64,000 nt of DNA, from positions 310,001 to 374,000 of the forward strand of contig NZ_JAKCPW010000004.1 in assembly GCF_021440085.1 (NCBI RefSeq). The letters are read 5' to 3'. Shown piece by piece: positions 8,294 to 16,432 of this stretch. Made by a program: the position numbers and the translations under genes. Origin of the DNA: Dyadobacter sp. CY261. GTDB taxonomy: Bacteria > Bacteroidota > Bacteroidia > Cytophagales > Spirosomataceae. Every line of letters begins with the position of its first letter. Positions within the stretch are counted from its first letter, which is position 1. Under the pieces are notes generated by a model that made no database searches, had not been told where the DNA came from, and was given only the letters and a program-made list of their open reading frames with translations.

Positions 8294-9400
8294 ATGCTGA
8301 CAGAAACGGTAAACGAGCGGGAAACGAGGACGTCGGAAACTTTCCAAAAACACATGTTGCCTTCCACAACAGGCAAGATGGCATGGATATTGGGAACGAT
8401 CCTGCTTGCCTGCGTCATTTTCTCTGCCTGCACCGGCGCTTTGTCCATTTCCGTGCGTGAGCTTTGGGAGATTATTGCTTTCAAATTGGGTTGGATTTCG
8501 CAAACGCAGGTCGAAGAACAAAAATCGATCGTCTTCTGGATCATCCGACTGCCAAGGGTATGCCTCGCCGTGCTGATCGGTGCTGCCCTGGGCATTGCGG
8601 GCGCCTCGCTTCAGGGGCTTTTTCGCAACCCGATCGCTGATGCCACGCTAATTGGCGTCACGTCCGGTGCGTCGCTTTTTGCGGTATTTGTCATTATGCT
8701 CAACGTTAAATATTTCGGAATGCTGAATGAGCTTGCGGGCGCATACGGCATTTCGTTCGTCGCATTTCTCGGCGCTGCATGCACGACATTCCTCGTGTAC
8801 CAGCTTTCGAAAGTGACCGGCGACGGCGGCATCACCACGCTGTTGCTTTGCGGGATTGCTATTAACGCATTTGTAGGTGCTATGACAGGACTGATGACCT
8901 ACCTCGCCGATGACGCACAGCTCCGCAATATCACATTCTGGAACCTCGGCAGCCTGGGCGGCGCCAGCTGGACTTCCGTCATGGCCGTGGGGCCGTTTGT
9001 AGCGGTCTCCATTCTTTTCATGCCCTATCTTTCCAAAGCATTGAACCTGCTCGTGCTTGGCGAAAGCCAGGCCGCCAGTTTGGGCGTGAATATGAAATCA
9101 TTGAAACAAAAAGTGATCATCCTCGCGACTATGGGCGTTGGCGCATCGGTGGCCGTAGCCGGGACGATCGGGTTTGTAGGATTGGTTGTACCACATATTA
9201 TACGCACATTGTTCGGGCCCAACCACCGGACGCTCATCATCGGGTCGGCCTTGTCGGGCGCTATTGTGCTCACATTAGCCGACACGCTCTCTCGCACTAT
9301 CGTAGCACCATCAGAGCTCCCAATCGGCATTCTCACGGCCATGCTAGGCACGCCTTTCTTCATCTATATTTTATGGGAACAAAAACGGAAGCGGCTATGA
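8294..9400 (+). CDS. hmuU: Haem ABC transporter permease (HmuU, FecCD family)
   Basis: This 368-residue inner-membrane permease of the FecCD/BtuC family has about ten hydrophobic helices. Conserved segments include RLPRVCLAVLIGAALGIAGASLQGLFRNPIADATLIGVTSGAS and, near the end, GFVGLVVPHIIRTLFGPNHR. It forms the translocation channel for haem together with the HmuV ATPase. Its N-terminus has about 28 extra polar residues before the first helix; an internal ATG (MLPSTTGKM region) could also serve as start. The stop overlaps the HmuV start as ATGA, which points to translational coupling. Confidence 0.92.
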   Translation: MLTETVNERETRTSETFQKHMLPSTTGKMAWILGTILLACVIFSACTGALSISVRELWEIIAFKLGWISQTQVEEQKSIVFWIIRLPRVCLAVLIGAALGIAGASLQGLFRNPIADATLIGVTSGASLFAVFVIMLNVKYFGMLNELAGAYGISFVAFLGAACTTFLVYQLSKVTGDGGITTLLLCGIAINAFVGAMTGLMTYLADDAQLRNITFWNLGSLGGASWTSVMAVGPFVAVSILFMPYLSKALNLLVLGESQAASLGVNMKSLKQKVIILATMGVGASVAVAGTIGFVGLVVPHIIRTLFGPNHRTLIIGSALSGAIVLTLADTLSRTIVAPSELPIGILTAMLGTPFFIYILWEQKRKRL

Positions 9401-10185
9401 TCGAGGTGAGAGGTGCGGGTTTTGAGGTTCGTAGCAGAAAATTGCTGGAAAACGTGAGTTTCTCAGTCAACCCAGGCGAGTTTTGGGCGATTGTCGGGGC
9501 TAATGGTGCCGGCAAATCGACGCTGATCAAGCTGCTCTCGGCGGAGCAAACTGCTACTTCGGGATCGGTGCAGTTCCATGAGCGTGACCTGAGAAAGTAT
9601 AAACTAAAAGAGCTGGCCAAGAAGCGGGCGGTATTGTCGCAGCAGAACAATATCACGCTTTCCTTTACCTCCCAGGAGATCGTGCTGATGGGCCGCTACC
9701 CATTCTATGACGCCGACCCGACGCCGCGTGACATCGGGATCGTTGATTTGTGTTTGAAAAAAGTGGGAATTGGCCATTTAAAAAAACGTCTTTACCCTAC
9801 ACTATCCGGTGGCGAACAGCAACGTGTGCAACTCGCACGGGCGTTGGCGCAGGTGTGGGAGATCGAAAACGGCCTATTGCTCCTCGACGAACCTACGACC
9901 GGGATGGACCTCTTGCACCAGTATGAGACATTTCAACTGGCCAAAGAGCTGACCCGGAAAAATTTCGCAGTAATCGCCGTGGTCCACGACCTAAACCAGG
10001 CATTACAATATGCAGACCGTGTACTGATGCTTAAAGCCGGACGCACACACGGCGTCGGTGCACCGGAAGATGTTTTGACAGAGCAAGCCATTCATGAAGC
10101 ATTTGGCCTCCCGGTGCAGATTATCCAGCCGGAACTAACGCCCTATCCGGTAATCGTGCCCCATGTGGCACCAGTTTCATTTTAA
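9397..10185 (+). CDS. hmuV: Haem ABC transporter ATPase (HmuV)
   Basis: ABC ATPase with Walker A GANGAGKST, signature LSGGEQQRVQLARAL, Walker B LLLLDEPTTGMD and the switch His in VVHDL. It energises haem import with HmuU. I chose the ATG at 9397 (262 residues, MIEVRGAGFEV), which overlaps the HmuU stop TGA as ATGA. An ATG at 9373 would add eight residues and lengthen the overlap to 28 bases, which is less likely. Confidence 0.93.
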   Translation: MIEVRGAGFEVRSRKLLENVSFSVNPGEFWAIVGANGAGKSTLIKLLSAEQTATSGSVQFHERDLRKYKLKELAKKRAVLSQQNNITLSFTSQEIVLMGRYPFYDADPTPRDIGIVDLCLKKVGIGHLKKRLYPTLSGGEQQRVQLARALAQVWEIENGLLLLDEPTTGMDLLHQYETFQLAKELTRKNFAVIAVVHDLNQALQYADRVLMLKAGRTHGVGAPEDVLTEQAIHEAFGLPVQIIQPELTPYPVIVPHVAPVSF

Positions 10186-10220
10186 TACCCTGATTTATCA
10201 CTATCCAAAAATAGCAAGAC

Positions 10221-11267
10221 ATGAAGTCAACCCTATCACCAGAAAGAACTGAATTGAAAGAACGTTGGGCGGAGTACAAGCTCGCCAACCCTAAAACGCG
10301 CATCCGTGATGACGCCAAAGCCCTGGGCACCTCGGAAGCGGAACTCCTTGCAACCGGTATTGGAGCAAACGTGCAGCTGCTCGACGGCGATTTCAGGGAG
10401 CTGATCAAAGAAATGGGCACCCTCGGGCACGTGATGGCACTTACACGCAACGACCACGTCGTGCATGAGCGCAAAGGTATTTACGAGAAAATTTCATTTA
10501 ATAACCACGTCGGCCTGGTCCTGGGCGAGGATATCGACCTCCGTCTGTTTCTGGGCGACTGGAAATTTGGCTTTGCCGTTTCAGAAAATGACCGTTTCAG
10601 CCTGCAATTCTTCAACAGCTTCGGCGAAGCGGCACATAAAATTTACCTCACCGAAAAAAGCAATAAAGAGGCCTACGACGCCTTGGTAACAAAATACCTC
10701 GCCGCGGACCAGGAAGTAAATCTTTTTGTAAGTGAGAAAAAAGAAAAGTCTCTTGAGCCCGACGAGGCCTTTGACCTCGATAAGGCCGCATTCCAGCAGG
10801 AATGGCTTGCACTAAAAGACACACACGATTTCTTTACATTACTTCGCAAATACAACCTATCCAGAAAACAGGCATTGAGCAATGCGCCGGAAGGCTACGC
10901 ACACCGCATTAAGCCGGAGAGCATGAAAATCCTATTCGATGCGATTTCAGAAACAGAACTACCGATCATGGTTTTTGTATCCAATCCGAACTGCATCCAG
11001 ATACACACCGGCCCGATTAAGAAAATCTTCGTCATGGGCCCGTGGCTGAATGTAATGGATCCGGAATTCAATCTGCATTTGCGGGAAGATGCCATCGACG
11101 AGGCGTGGGTTGTCAGAAAACCTACCGAAGACGGTATTGTAACCGGCATCGAGCTGATCGACAAGAACGGTGTGATGTTCAATCAATTCTTCGGAAAGCG
11201 CAAGCCGGGCATTCCCGAACTAGCAGAATGGCCCGCGCTGATTGAGCAATACGCGATCAGACTTTAA
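10221..11267 (+). CDS. hmuS: Haem-degrading/haem-trafficking factor (HemS/HmuS family)
   Basis: This 348-residue cytoplasmic protein is made of two similar halves, as in HemS, HmuS and ChuS. Each half has the family core: GTLGHVMALTRNDHVVHERKGIYEKI in the N-terminal half and ETELPIMVFVSNPNCIQIHTGPIKKI in the C-terminal half, and the protein includes DIDLRLFLGDWKFGFAV. Such proteins receive imported haem and store, transfer or degrade it to release iron. It is the last gene of the haem operon, with a strong terminator 59 bases downstream. No haem oxygenase or outer-membrane haem receptor gene is in the operon. Confidence 0.9.
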   Translation: MKSTLSPERTELKERWAEYKLANPKTRIRDDAKALGTSEAELLATGIGANVQLLDGDFRELIKEMGTLGHVMALTRNDHVVHERKGIYEKISFNNHVGLVLGEDIDLRLFLGDWKFGFAVSENDRFSLQFFNSFGEAAHKIYLTEKSNKEAYDALVTKYLAADQEVNLFVSEKKEKSLEPDEAFDLDKAAFQQEWLALKDTHDFFTLLRKYNLSRKQALSNAPEGYAHRIKPESMKILFDAISETELPIMVFVSNPNCIQIHTGPIKKIFVMGPWLNVMDPEFNLHLREDAIDEAWVVRKPTEDGIVTGIELIDKNGVMFNQFFGKRKPGIPELAEWPALIEQYAIRL

Positions 11268-11325
11268 CTGCATCGTCACAGTAAAAATGACTTAAGATAA
11301 AATTTCGCCATAGTAATTAAAAATT

Positions 11326-11354
11326 GCCGGCTTCCTCATGAGCCGGTTTTTTTT
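11326..11354 (+). terminator. Rho-independent terminator of the haem operon
   Basis: CCGGCT (11327-11332) pairs with AGCCGG (11341-11346) around an 8-nt loop, followed directly by eight T (11347-11354). Confidence 0.9.
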
Positions 11355-11507
11355 GTTAATAAAAAGTGCTGGCAATCAGCAACCTGAAAAATAAATTTGC
11401 AAACATTTAAATTTTTCAAAGAATTTAAGTTCTTGATAAACAAAATATTAAATCATTTTTTTTGTAAACTTTTTTAAAAATTAATTTTTATAACCCCTCA
11501 AAATATT

Positions 11508-11515
11508 TACATTTG
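11508..11515 (+). promoter_or_regulatory. Candidate promoter -7 element of the ribonucleotide reductase gene
   Basis: TACATTTG fits TAnnTTTG and lies 39 bases before the start codon in a very AT-rich stretch (11360-11540). No clear -33 TTG is seen at the usual distance. I looked for a cobalamin riboswitch in 11355-11554 and saw no B12-box-like sequence. Confidence 0.45.
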
Positions 11516-11554
11516 AATATATAAAACTCAGCATATCTTCACTGACGCCAACTA

Positions 11555-14107
11555 ATGGAAACCATAAAATCTTCACAATCAGAACGAACCTATACGAGTG
11601 ACGAAGCATTTCAGGCATCACTGGCGTATTTCAAAGGGGACGATCTCGCAGCTCGGGTGTGGGTCAATAAATATGCCTTGAAAGACTCGTTTGGGGCGAT
11701 CTACGAAGCAACTCCCGACGACATGCACCGCCGCATCGCTTCCGAGATCGCACGCATCGAACAACGCTATCCAAACCCTTTGAGCGAAGCCGAAATTTTC
11801 GATTTGATCAAGGATTTCAAATATATTATCCCGCAAGGCAGCCCGATGACGGGCATCGGTAATCCCTACCAGATCGCCTCGCTTTCAAACTGCTTCGTGA
11901 TCGGCAACAATGGTGAATCCGACTCCTATGGCGGCATTATGAAGATCGACCAGGAGCAGGTGCAGCTCATGAAACGTCGCGGTGGTGTGGGCCATGACCT
12001 CTCCCATATCCGCCCCAAAGGCTCTCCGGTAAAGAACTCCGCATTAACGTCCACCGGCATCGTGCCGTTTATGGAACGCTTCTCCAACTCCACACGCGAA
12101 GTAGCGCAGGACGGTCGCAGGGGCGCATTAATGCTTTCGGTATCCATCAAACACCCTGATTCCGAAAGTTTCATCGACGCCAAATTGGAACAGGGCAAGG
12201 TTACCGGCGCCAATGTGTCGGTGCGGATCGACGACGAATTTATGAAAGCTGTGGATTCGGGAGCGAGCTATCGCCAGCAGTACCCGATCAAAAGCGACAG
12301 CCCAACCCATACCAAGGACATCGACGCGACAGCACTCTGGAAAAAGATCGTCCATAATGCCTGGCAATCGGCCGAACCGGGTATTCTGTTCTGGGACACG
12401 ATCATTCGCGAATCCGTACCTGATAGCTACGCCGACCTCGGTTACCAGACCATTTCGACTAACCCATGCGGAGAAATCCCGCTTTGTGCATATGACTCAT
12501 GCCGTTTGTTGGCTATTAATCTGTTCTCCTACGTTGAGAATCCATTCACTAACAAGGCGAAATTCAACTGGGAGCTGTTTAAGAAGCATATTGCCGCAGC
12601 CCAGCGCATGATGGACGACATTATCGATCTGGAACTTGAAAAAATAGACGCGATCCTGCGAAAGATCGATGAAGATCCCGAAGACGCCGAAGTAAAACGT
12701 GTAGAGCGTAACCTCTGGCTCAATATCCAGACCAAAGCACAAGAAGGCCGCCGCACTGGCATCGGCATCACGGCTGAAGGCGACATGCTGGCGGCATTGG
12801 GCCTTCGCTACGGCAGCGACGAGGGCAATGCATTTGCCGTTGAAATCCACAAAAATGTTGCCCTGGAAGCATACCGCGCATCAGTTCATACGGCGAAAGA
12901 AAGAGGCGCATTCTCGATTTTCGATTCGGAAAGGGAGAAAAACAACCCGTTCATTCTCCGCTTGAAAGAGGCCGACGCCCAGCTTTATTACGAAATGCTG
13001 GAATACGGCCGCCGGAACATCGCATTGCTGACGATCGCTCCCACCGGAACAACCAGTCTGATGTCGCAAACCACATCGGGTATCGAGCCCGTATTCCTGC
13101 CTGTTTATAAAAGAAGAAGGAAGGTTAATCCGAATGATCGGGACATTCGCGTCGATTTTGTGGACGAGGTAGGCGATTCCTGGGAAGAATATGTTGTTTT
13201 TCACCACCGTTTCAAGGAATGGATGGAGGTGAACGGCTTCGATATCACCAAAAATTATTCGCAAAAAGATCTTGATGAACTGGTTAAAAAGTCGCCTTAC
13301 TACAAAGCCACTTCCAACGATGTGGATTACCTCAAAAAGGTAAAAATGCAGGGGGCGATCCAGCAATGGGTAGATCACTCGATCAGCGTGACCATCAATA
13401 TGCCGAACGATGTGACCGAAGAGCTCGTCGGCGAATGCTACATGGAAGCCTGGAAAGCGGGTTGCAAAGGTGTTACTGTCTACCGTGACGGCTCGCGTTC
13501 AGGTGTATTGATTGCCAACACCGAGAAAAAAGAAGAACATGCCGAAGGTGTCCAGACTCCTTTTCCGACCGAACGCCCTCAAACACTCGCAGCCGATGTA
13601 GTGCGTTTTCAAAACAAAAAGGACAAATGGATCGCGTTCATCGGTCTGATCGAAGGTCGGCCCTATGAGATCTTCACCGGTTTTGCGGATGACGAAGATG
13701 GCATTTTGATCCCTAGGTGGGTGAATGAAGGGGTGATCATCAAAAACCGGGAGTCTGACGGCAGCTCACGCTATGACTTTCAATATAAAAATACCCGCGG
13801 CTATAAGACTACCATCGAAGGGCTATCCCATAAATTTAATCCCGAATACTGGAATTATGCCAAGCTAATTTCCAGCACATTGCGTCACGGAATGCCTATT
13901 GAAAAGGTAGTTGACCTGATCAGCAGCCTTCAACTCGACGAGGCCATCAACACCTGGAAAGCTGGCGTAGCCCGGGCATTAAAACGCTATATCCCCGACG
14001 GCACCGAAGCCATAAAGCAGAAATGCCAGAACTGCGGCTCGACGAATCTTCTATACCAGGAAGGTTGCCTGACTTGCAAAGATTGCGGCTCGTCGAAGTG
14101 TGGATAA
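11555..14107 (+). CDS. nrdJ: Adenosylcobalamin-dependent (class II) ribonucleoside-diphosphate reductase
   Basis: This 850-residue class II enzyme makes deoxyribonucleotides using coenzyme B12. It has the SLSNCFVIGN segment with the first redox Cys (C113), the NPCGEIPL loop with C305, and a phosphate-binding LLTIAPTGTTSLMSQTTSGIEPVF stretch. The C-terminal 30 residues hold a zinc-ribbon-like tail with the pattern CxxC...CxxC...C, as is usual in the long B12-dependent reductases. Between them lies an approximately 150-residue region with CKGVTVYRDGSR and a further domain. No small subunit gene is adjacent, as expected for class II. It is transcribed alone from an AT-rich upstream region. Confidence 0.93.
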   Translation: METIKSSQSERTYTSDEAFQASLAYFKGDDLAARVWVNKYALKDSFGAIYEATPDDMHRRIASEIARIEQRYPNPLSEAEIFDLIKDFKYIIPQGSPMTGIGNPYQIASLSNCFVIGNNGESDSYGGIMKIDQEQVQLMKRRGGVGHDLSHIRPKGSPVKNSALTSTGIVPFMERFSNSTREVAQDGRRGALMLSVSIKHPDSESFIDAKLEQGKVTGANVSVRIDDEFMKAVDSGASYRQQYPIKSDSPTHTKDIDATALWKKIVHNAWQSAEPGILFWDTIIRESVPDSYADLGYQTISTNPCGEIPLCAYDSCRLLAINLFSYVENPFTNKAKFNWELFKKHIAAAQRMMDDIIDLELEKIDAILRKIDEDPEDAEVKRVERNLWLNIQTKAQEGRRTGIGITAEGDMLAALGLRYGSDEGNAFAVEIHKNVALEAYRASVHTAKERGAFSIFDSEREKNNPFILRLKEADAQLYYEMLEYGRRNIALLTIAPTGTTSLMSQTTSGIEPVFLPVYKRRRKVNPNDRDIRVDFVDEVGDSWEEYVVFHHRFKEWMEVNGFDITKNYSQKDLDELVKKSPYYKATSNDVDYLKKVKMQGAIQQWVDHSISVTINMPNDVTEELVGECYMEAWKAGCKGVTVYRDGSRSGVLIANTEKKEEHAEGVQTPFPTERPQTLAADVVRFQNKKDKWIAFIGLIEGRPYEIFTGFADDEDGILIPRWVNEGVIIKNRESDGSSRYDFQYKNTRGYKTTIEGLSHKFNPEYWNYAKLISSTLRHGMPIEKVVDLISSLQLDEAINTWKAGVARALKRYIPDGTEAIKQKCQNCGSTNLLYQEGCLTCKDCGSSKCG

Positions 14108-14110
14108 TAA

Positions 14111-14167
14111 TTTAAATGATTGAATGAGTGAATAATTACTATTTATTCACTCATTCAATCATTTAAA
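14111..14167. terminator. Perfect 25-bp inverted repeat between convergent genes, bidirectional terminator
   Basis: The arms 14111-14135 and 14143-14167 are perfect complements over 25 bp with a 7-nt loop. The left arm begins TTTAAATGATTG and the right arm ends CAATCATTTAAA. It starts 3 bases after the reductase stop, and the right arm covers the purB stop codon at 14163-14165. AT-rich ends supply short U runs on both strands. Confidence 0.75.
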
Positions 14168-15518
14168 AAGTATCCTCCACCACGCCCAGGTAGTTAAAAG
14201 GCGTTAGCGCGCGGAGTTCTTCGCGAATTTTTTCGGACACGTCCAATGTCTCTATAAAGCGGGAAATAGAATCGTGGGTGATTTTTTCGTTGGTACGCGT
14301 CAGCTCTTTTAGCGCCTCATACGGTTTCGGATAGCTTTCGCGGCGCAGGATTGTCTGAATCGCTTCGGAAACTACCGCCCAGTTTTCTTCAAGATCCCCC
14401 TTCAGTCTTTCACCATTCAGTTCTACTTTGCCTAATCCTTTGAGCAGGGAGTTTAGAGCAATGGCCAAATGCGCGATAGGGACGCCGATATTCCGTAGTA
14501 CGGTTGAGTCGGTGAGGTCACGTTGCAGACGGGAAATAGGAAGTTTTGCTGCGAAATGCTCGAATAATGCCGATGCCAGTCCGAGGTTACCTTCCGAGTT
14601 TTCGAAGTCGATTGGGTTTACCTTATGTGGCATAGCCGATGAACCAACTTCTCCCGCCTTGATCTTTTGTTTGAAATAACCCATCGAAATGTACGTCCAC
14701 ATATCCCGATTAAGATCTGTGAGGATTGTGTTCAGGCGTTTCAAACAATCGAATGTGGCAGCCAGGTTGTCGTAATGCTCGATCTGCGTGGTATGACGGC
14801 TTCTTTTCAAACCTAAACCTTCCACAAAATGGTGACCAAATGCCATCCAATCCTGCTTGGGATAGGCCACGTGATGCGCATTGAAATTTCCCGTAGCTCC
14901 ACCGAATTTTGCCGAATGGGGAATTTTGTCGAGCATTTCCAACTGCCGCTCCAGACGCTCCACAAAGACCAGGAACTCCTTACCTACGCGTGTAGGAGAA
15001 GCAGGCTGCCCGTGTGTATGCGCAAGCATCGGTACGTTTTTCCATTCGATCGACATTCTTTTCAATACAAACAGCACCTGACGGAATAATGGTTTGATAT
15101 TCCGCTCCAACGCGTCTTTCAACGACAGCGGAATCGCCGTGTTGTTGATGTCCTGTGAAGTTAGACCAAAGTGGATAAATTCCTGAAAGGATTCTATGCC
15201 GAGCTTTTCGAACTGTTCCTTAATGAAGTATTCAACCGCTTTTACATCGTGGTTGGTTACCTTTTCGATGTCTTTTATATGCAGTGCGTCAGCCTCGCTG
15301 AAATCCTCATATATCTTGCGGAGCAACGCGTATTTTTTCTTGTCAAATTCTGATAGCTGTGGAAGGGGAATTTCGCAGAGTGCAATGAAATATTCGATTT
15401 CCACATACACCCGGTAATAAATCAGGGCATATTCCGAGAAATAGGCCGAAAGTTCAGATACTTGTTTGTAATAACGACCATCAACCGGAGAGATAGCCGT
15501 AAGCTGATTTAATGACAT
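14163..15518 (-). CDS. purB: Adenylosuccinate lyase
   Basis: This 451-residue fumarase/aspartase-superfamily enzyme catalyses two purine biosynthesis steps (SAICAR to AICAR, adenylosuccinate to AMP). Landmarks are SPVDGRYYKQ at the N-terminus, THGQPASPTRVGKE with the catalytic His region, and the signature GSSAMPHKVNPIDFENSEGN. It belongs to the E. coli-like PurB branch. I chose the ATG at 15518 (MSLNQLTAISPVDGRY); an in-frame TTG at 15527 would add only three residues. It is convergent with the ribonucleotide reductase gene. Confidence 0.95.
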   Translation of the reverse strand: MSLNQLTAISPVDGRYYKQVSELSAYFSEYALIYYRVYVEIEYFIALCEIPLPQLSEFDKKKYALLRKIYEDFSEADALHIKDIEKVTNHDVKAVEYFIKEQFEKLGIESFQEFIHFGLTSQDINNTAIPLSLKDALERNIKPLFRQVLFVLKRMSIEWKNVPMLAHTHGQPASPTRVGKEFLVFVERLERQLEMLDKIPHSAKFGGATGNFNAHHVAYPKQDWMAFGHHFVEGLGLKRSRHTTQIEHYDNLAATFDCLKRLNTILTDLNRDMWTYISMGYFKQKIKAGEVGSSAMPHKVNPIDFENSEGNLGLASALFEHFAAKLPISRLQRDLTDSTVLRNIGVPIAHLAIALNSLLKGLGKVELNGERLKGDLEENWAVVSEAIQTILRRESYPKPYEALKELTRTNEKITHDSISRFIETLDVSEKIREELRALTPFNYLGVVEDTF

Positions 15519-15547
15519 GATTTTCAATACAAAAATTGATTATCAGG

Positions 15548-15555
15548 CAAAGTTA
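15548..15555 (-). promoter_or_regulatory. Candidate promoter -7 element of purB
   Basis: On the minus strand the sequence reads TAACTTTG, matching TAnnTTTG, 30 bases before the purB ATG. A convincing -33 TTG is not visible. Confidence 0.45.
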
Positions 15556-15673
15556 GCAGAATTAAGCGTGCTAAAATGGTAAAACGGAAACGAAAAATTC
15601 TTTTTGGGATTGGAAATAGAAATTATAAAACAATTCGCATATTCGCTCATTAACCTTTGATTATCCAAACCTT

Positions 15674-16414
15674 ATGCAGCCTTCCCCTTTTATCGGAGAA
15701 TTAGTCGGAACCATGGTCCTCATTTTATTAGGCAATGGCGTAGTCGCCAATGTCGTATTGAAAAAGACAAAGGGGGAAAGCGCCGGATGGATCGTGATCA
15801 CGGCGGGATGGGCATTCGCGGTGATGATCGGGGTTTTTACTGCCAACGCATTCGGAAGCGCTGCCGCGCATCTGAACCCGGCGGTAACAGTAGGCTTTGC
15901 GGTCCTTAAAAATGATTACAGCCTCGTGGCAAGCTACATTCCGGCACAGCTTATAGGGGCATTTCTGGGTGCAGTGCTGGTGTGGCTGCAATATCTACCA
16001 CATTGGAAAGCGACGGAGGATGGCGGGGCGAAGCTGGCCTGTTTTTCCACCGATCCGGCCATCAGAAGCACAGGGGCCAACTTCCTGAGTGAATTCATCG
16101 CTACCGTCGTATTGATTGTCGGCATTGTGGCTATTGGCTATGCCGGAACTTCCGATCCGGAAAAAGGCGGCATCCCCTCGGGCGTAACACCGTATCTTGT
16201 CGGAATGCTGGTTTGGAGCATTGGTCTGTCATTGGGTGGCACTACCGGATATGCCATTAATCCTGTGCGCGATCTCGGTCCGCGCATTGCCCACGCCATT
16301 CTGCCGATTCCCAATAAGGGCAGCTCTGACTGGGGCTATGGCTGGATCCCCGTGGCGGCCCCCATTGCGGGAGCCATCATCGGTGGATTGATTCTGCGTG
16401 GCTTTTCTATGTGA
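15674..16414 (+). CDS. glpF: Aquaglyceroporin (MIP family, GlpF-like) with variant second NPA motif
   Basis: This 246-residue channel of the MIP family has about six membrane helices. The first pore motif is canonical (HLNPAVTVGF, N68-P69-A70). The second reads INPVRDLGPR (N196-P197-V198), with Val in place of Ala; the Asp that follows (D200) and the GPR after it are typical of glycerol facilitators rather than strict water channels. It would pass glycerol, and possibly water, across the inner membrane. No glycerol kinase or glycerol-3-phosphate dehydrogenase gene is adjacent. It is convergent with the macroglobulin gene, 18 bases apart. Confidence 0.9.
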   Translation: MQPSPFIGELVGTMVLILLGNGVVANVVLKKTKGESAGWIVITAGWAFAVMIGVFTANAFGSAAAHLNPAVTVGFAVLKNDYSLVASYIPAQLIGAFLGAVLVWLQYLPHWKATEDGGAKLACFSTDPAIRSTGANFLSEFIATVVLIVGIVAIGYAGTSDPEKGGIPSGVTPYLVGMLVWSIGLSLGGTTGYAINPVRDLGPRIAHAILPIPNKGSSDWGYGWIPVAAPIAGAIIGGLILRGFSM

Positions 16415-16432
16415 TTTTATTCGGCCTGATCT

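Noticed and set aside
11268..11554. AT-rich spacer considered as a possible replication origin or phage attachment site
   Set aside because: No DnaA-box cluster, direct repeats or tRNA remnant were seen; it contains a terminator and a promoter only.
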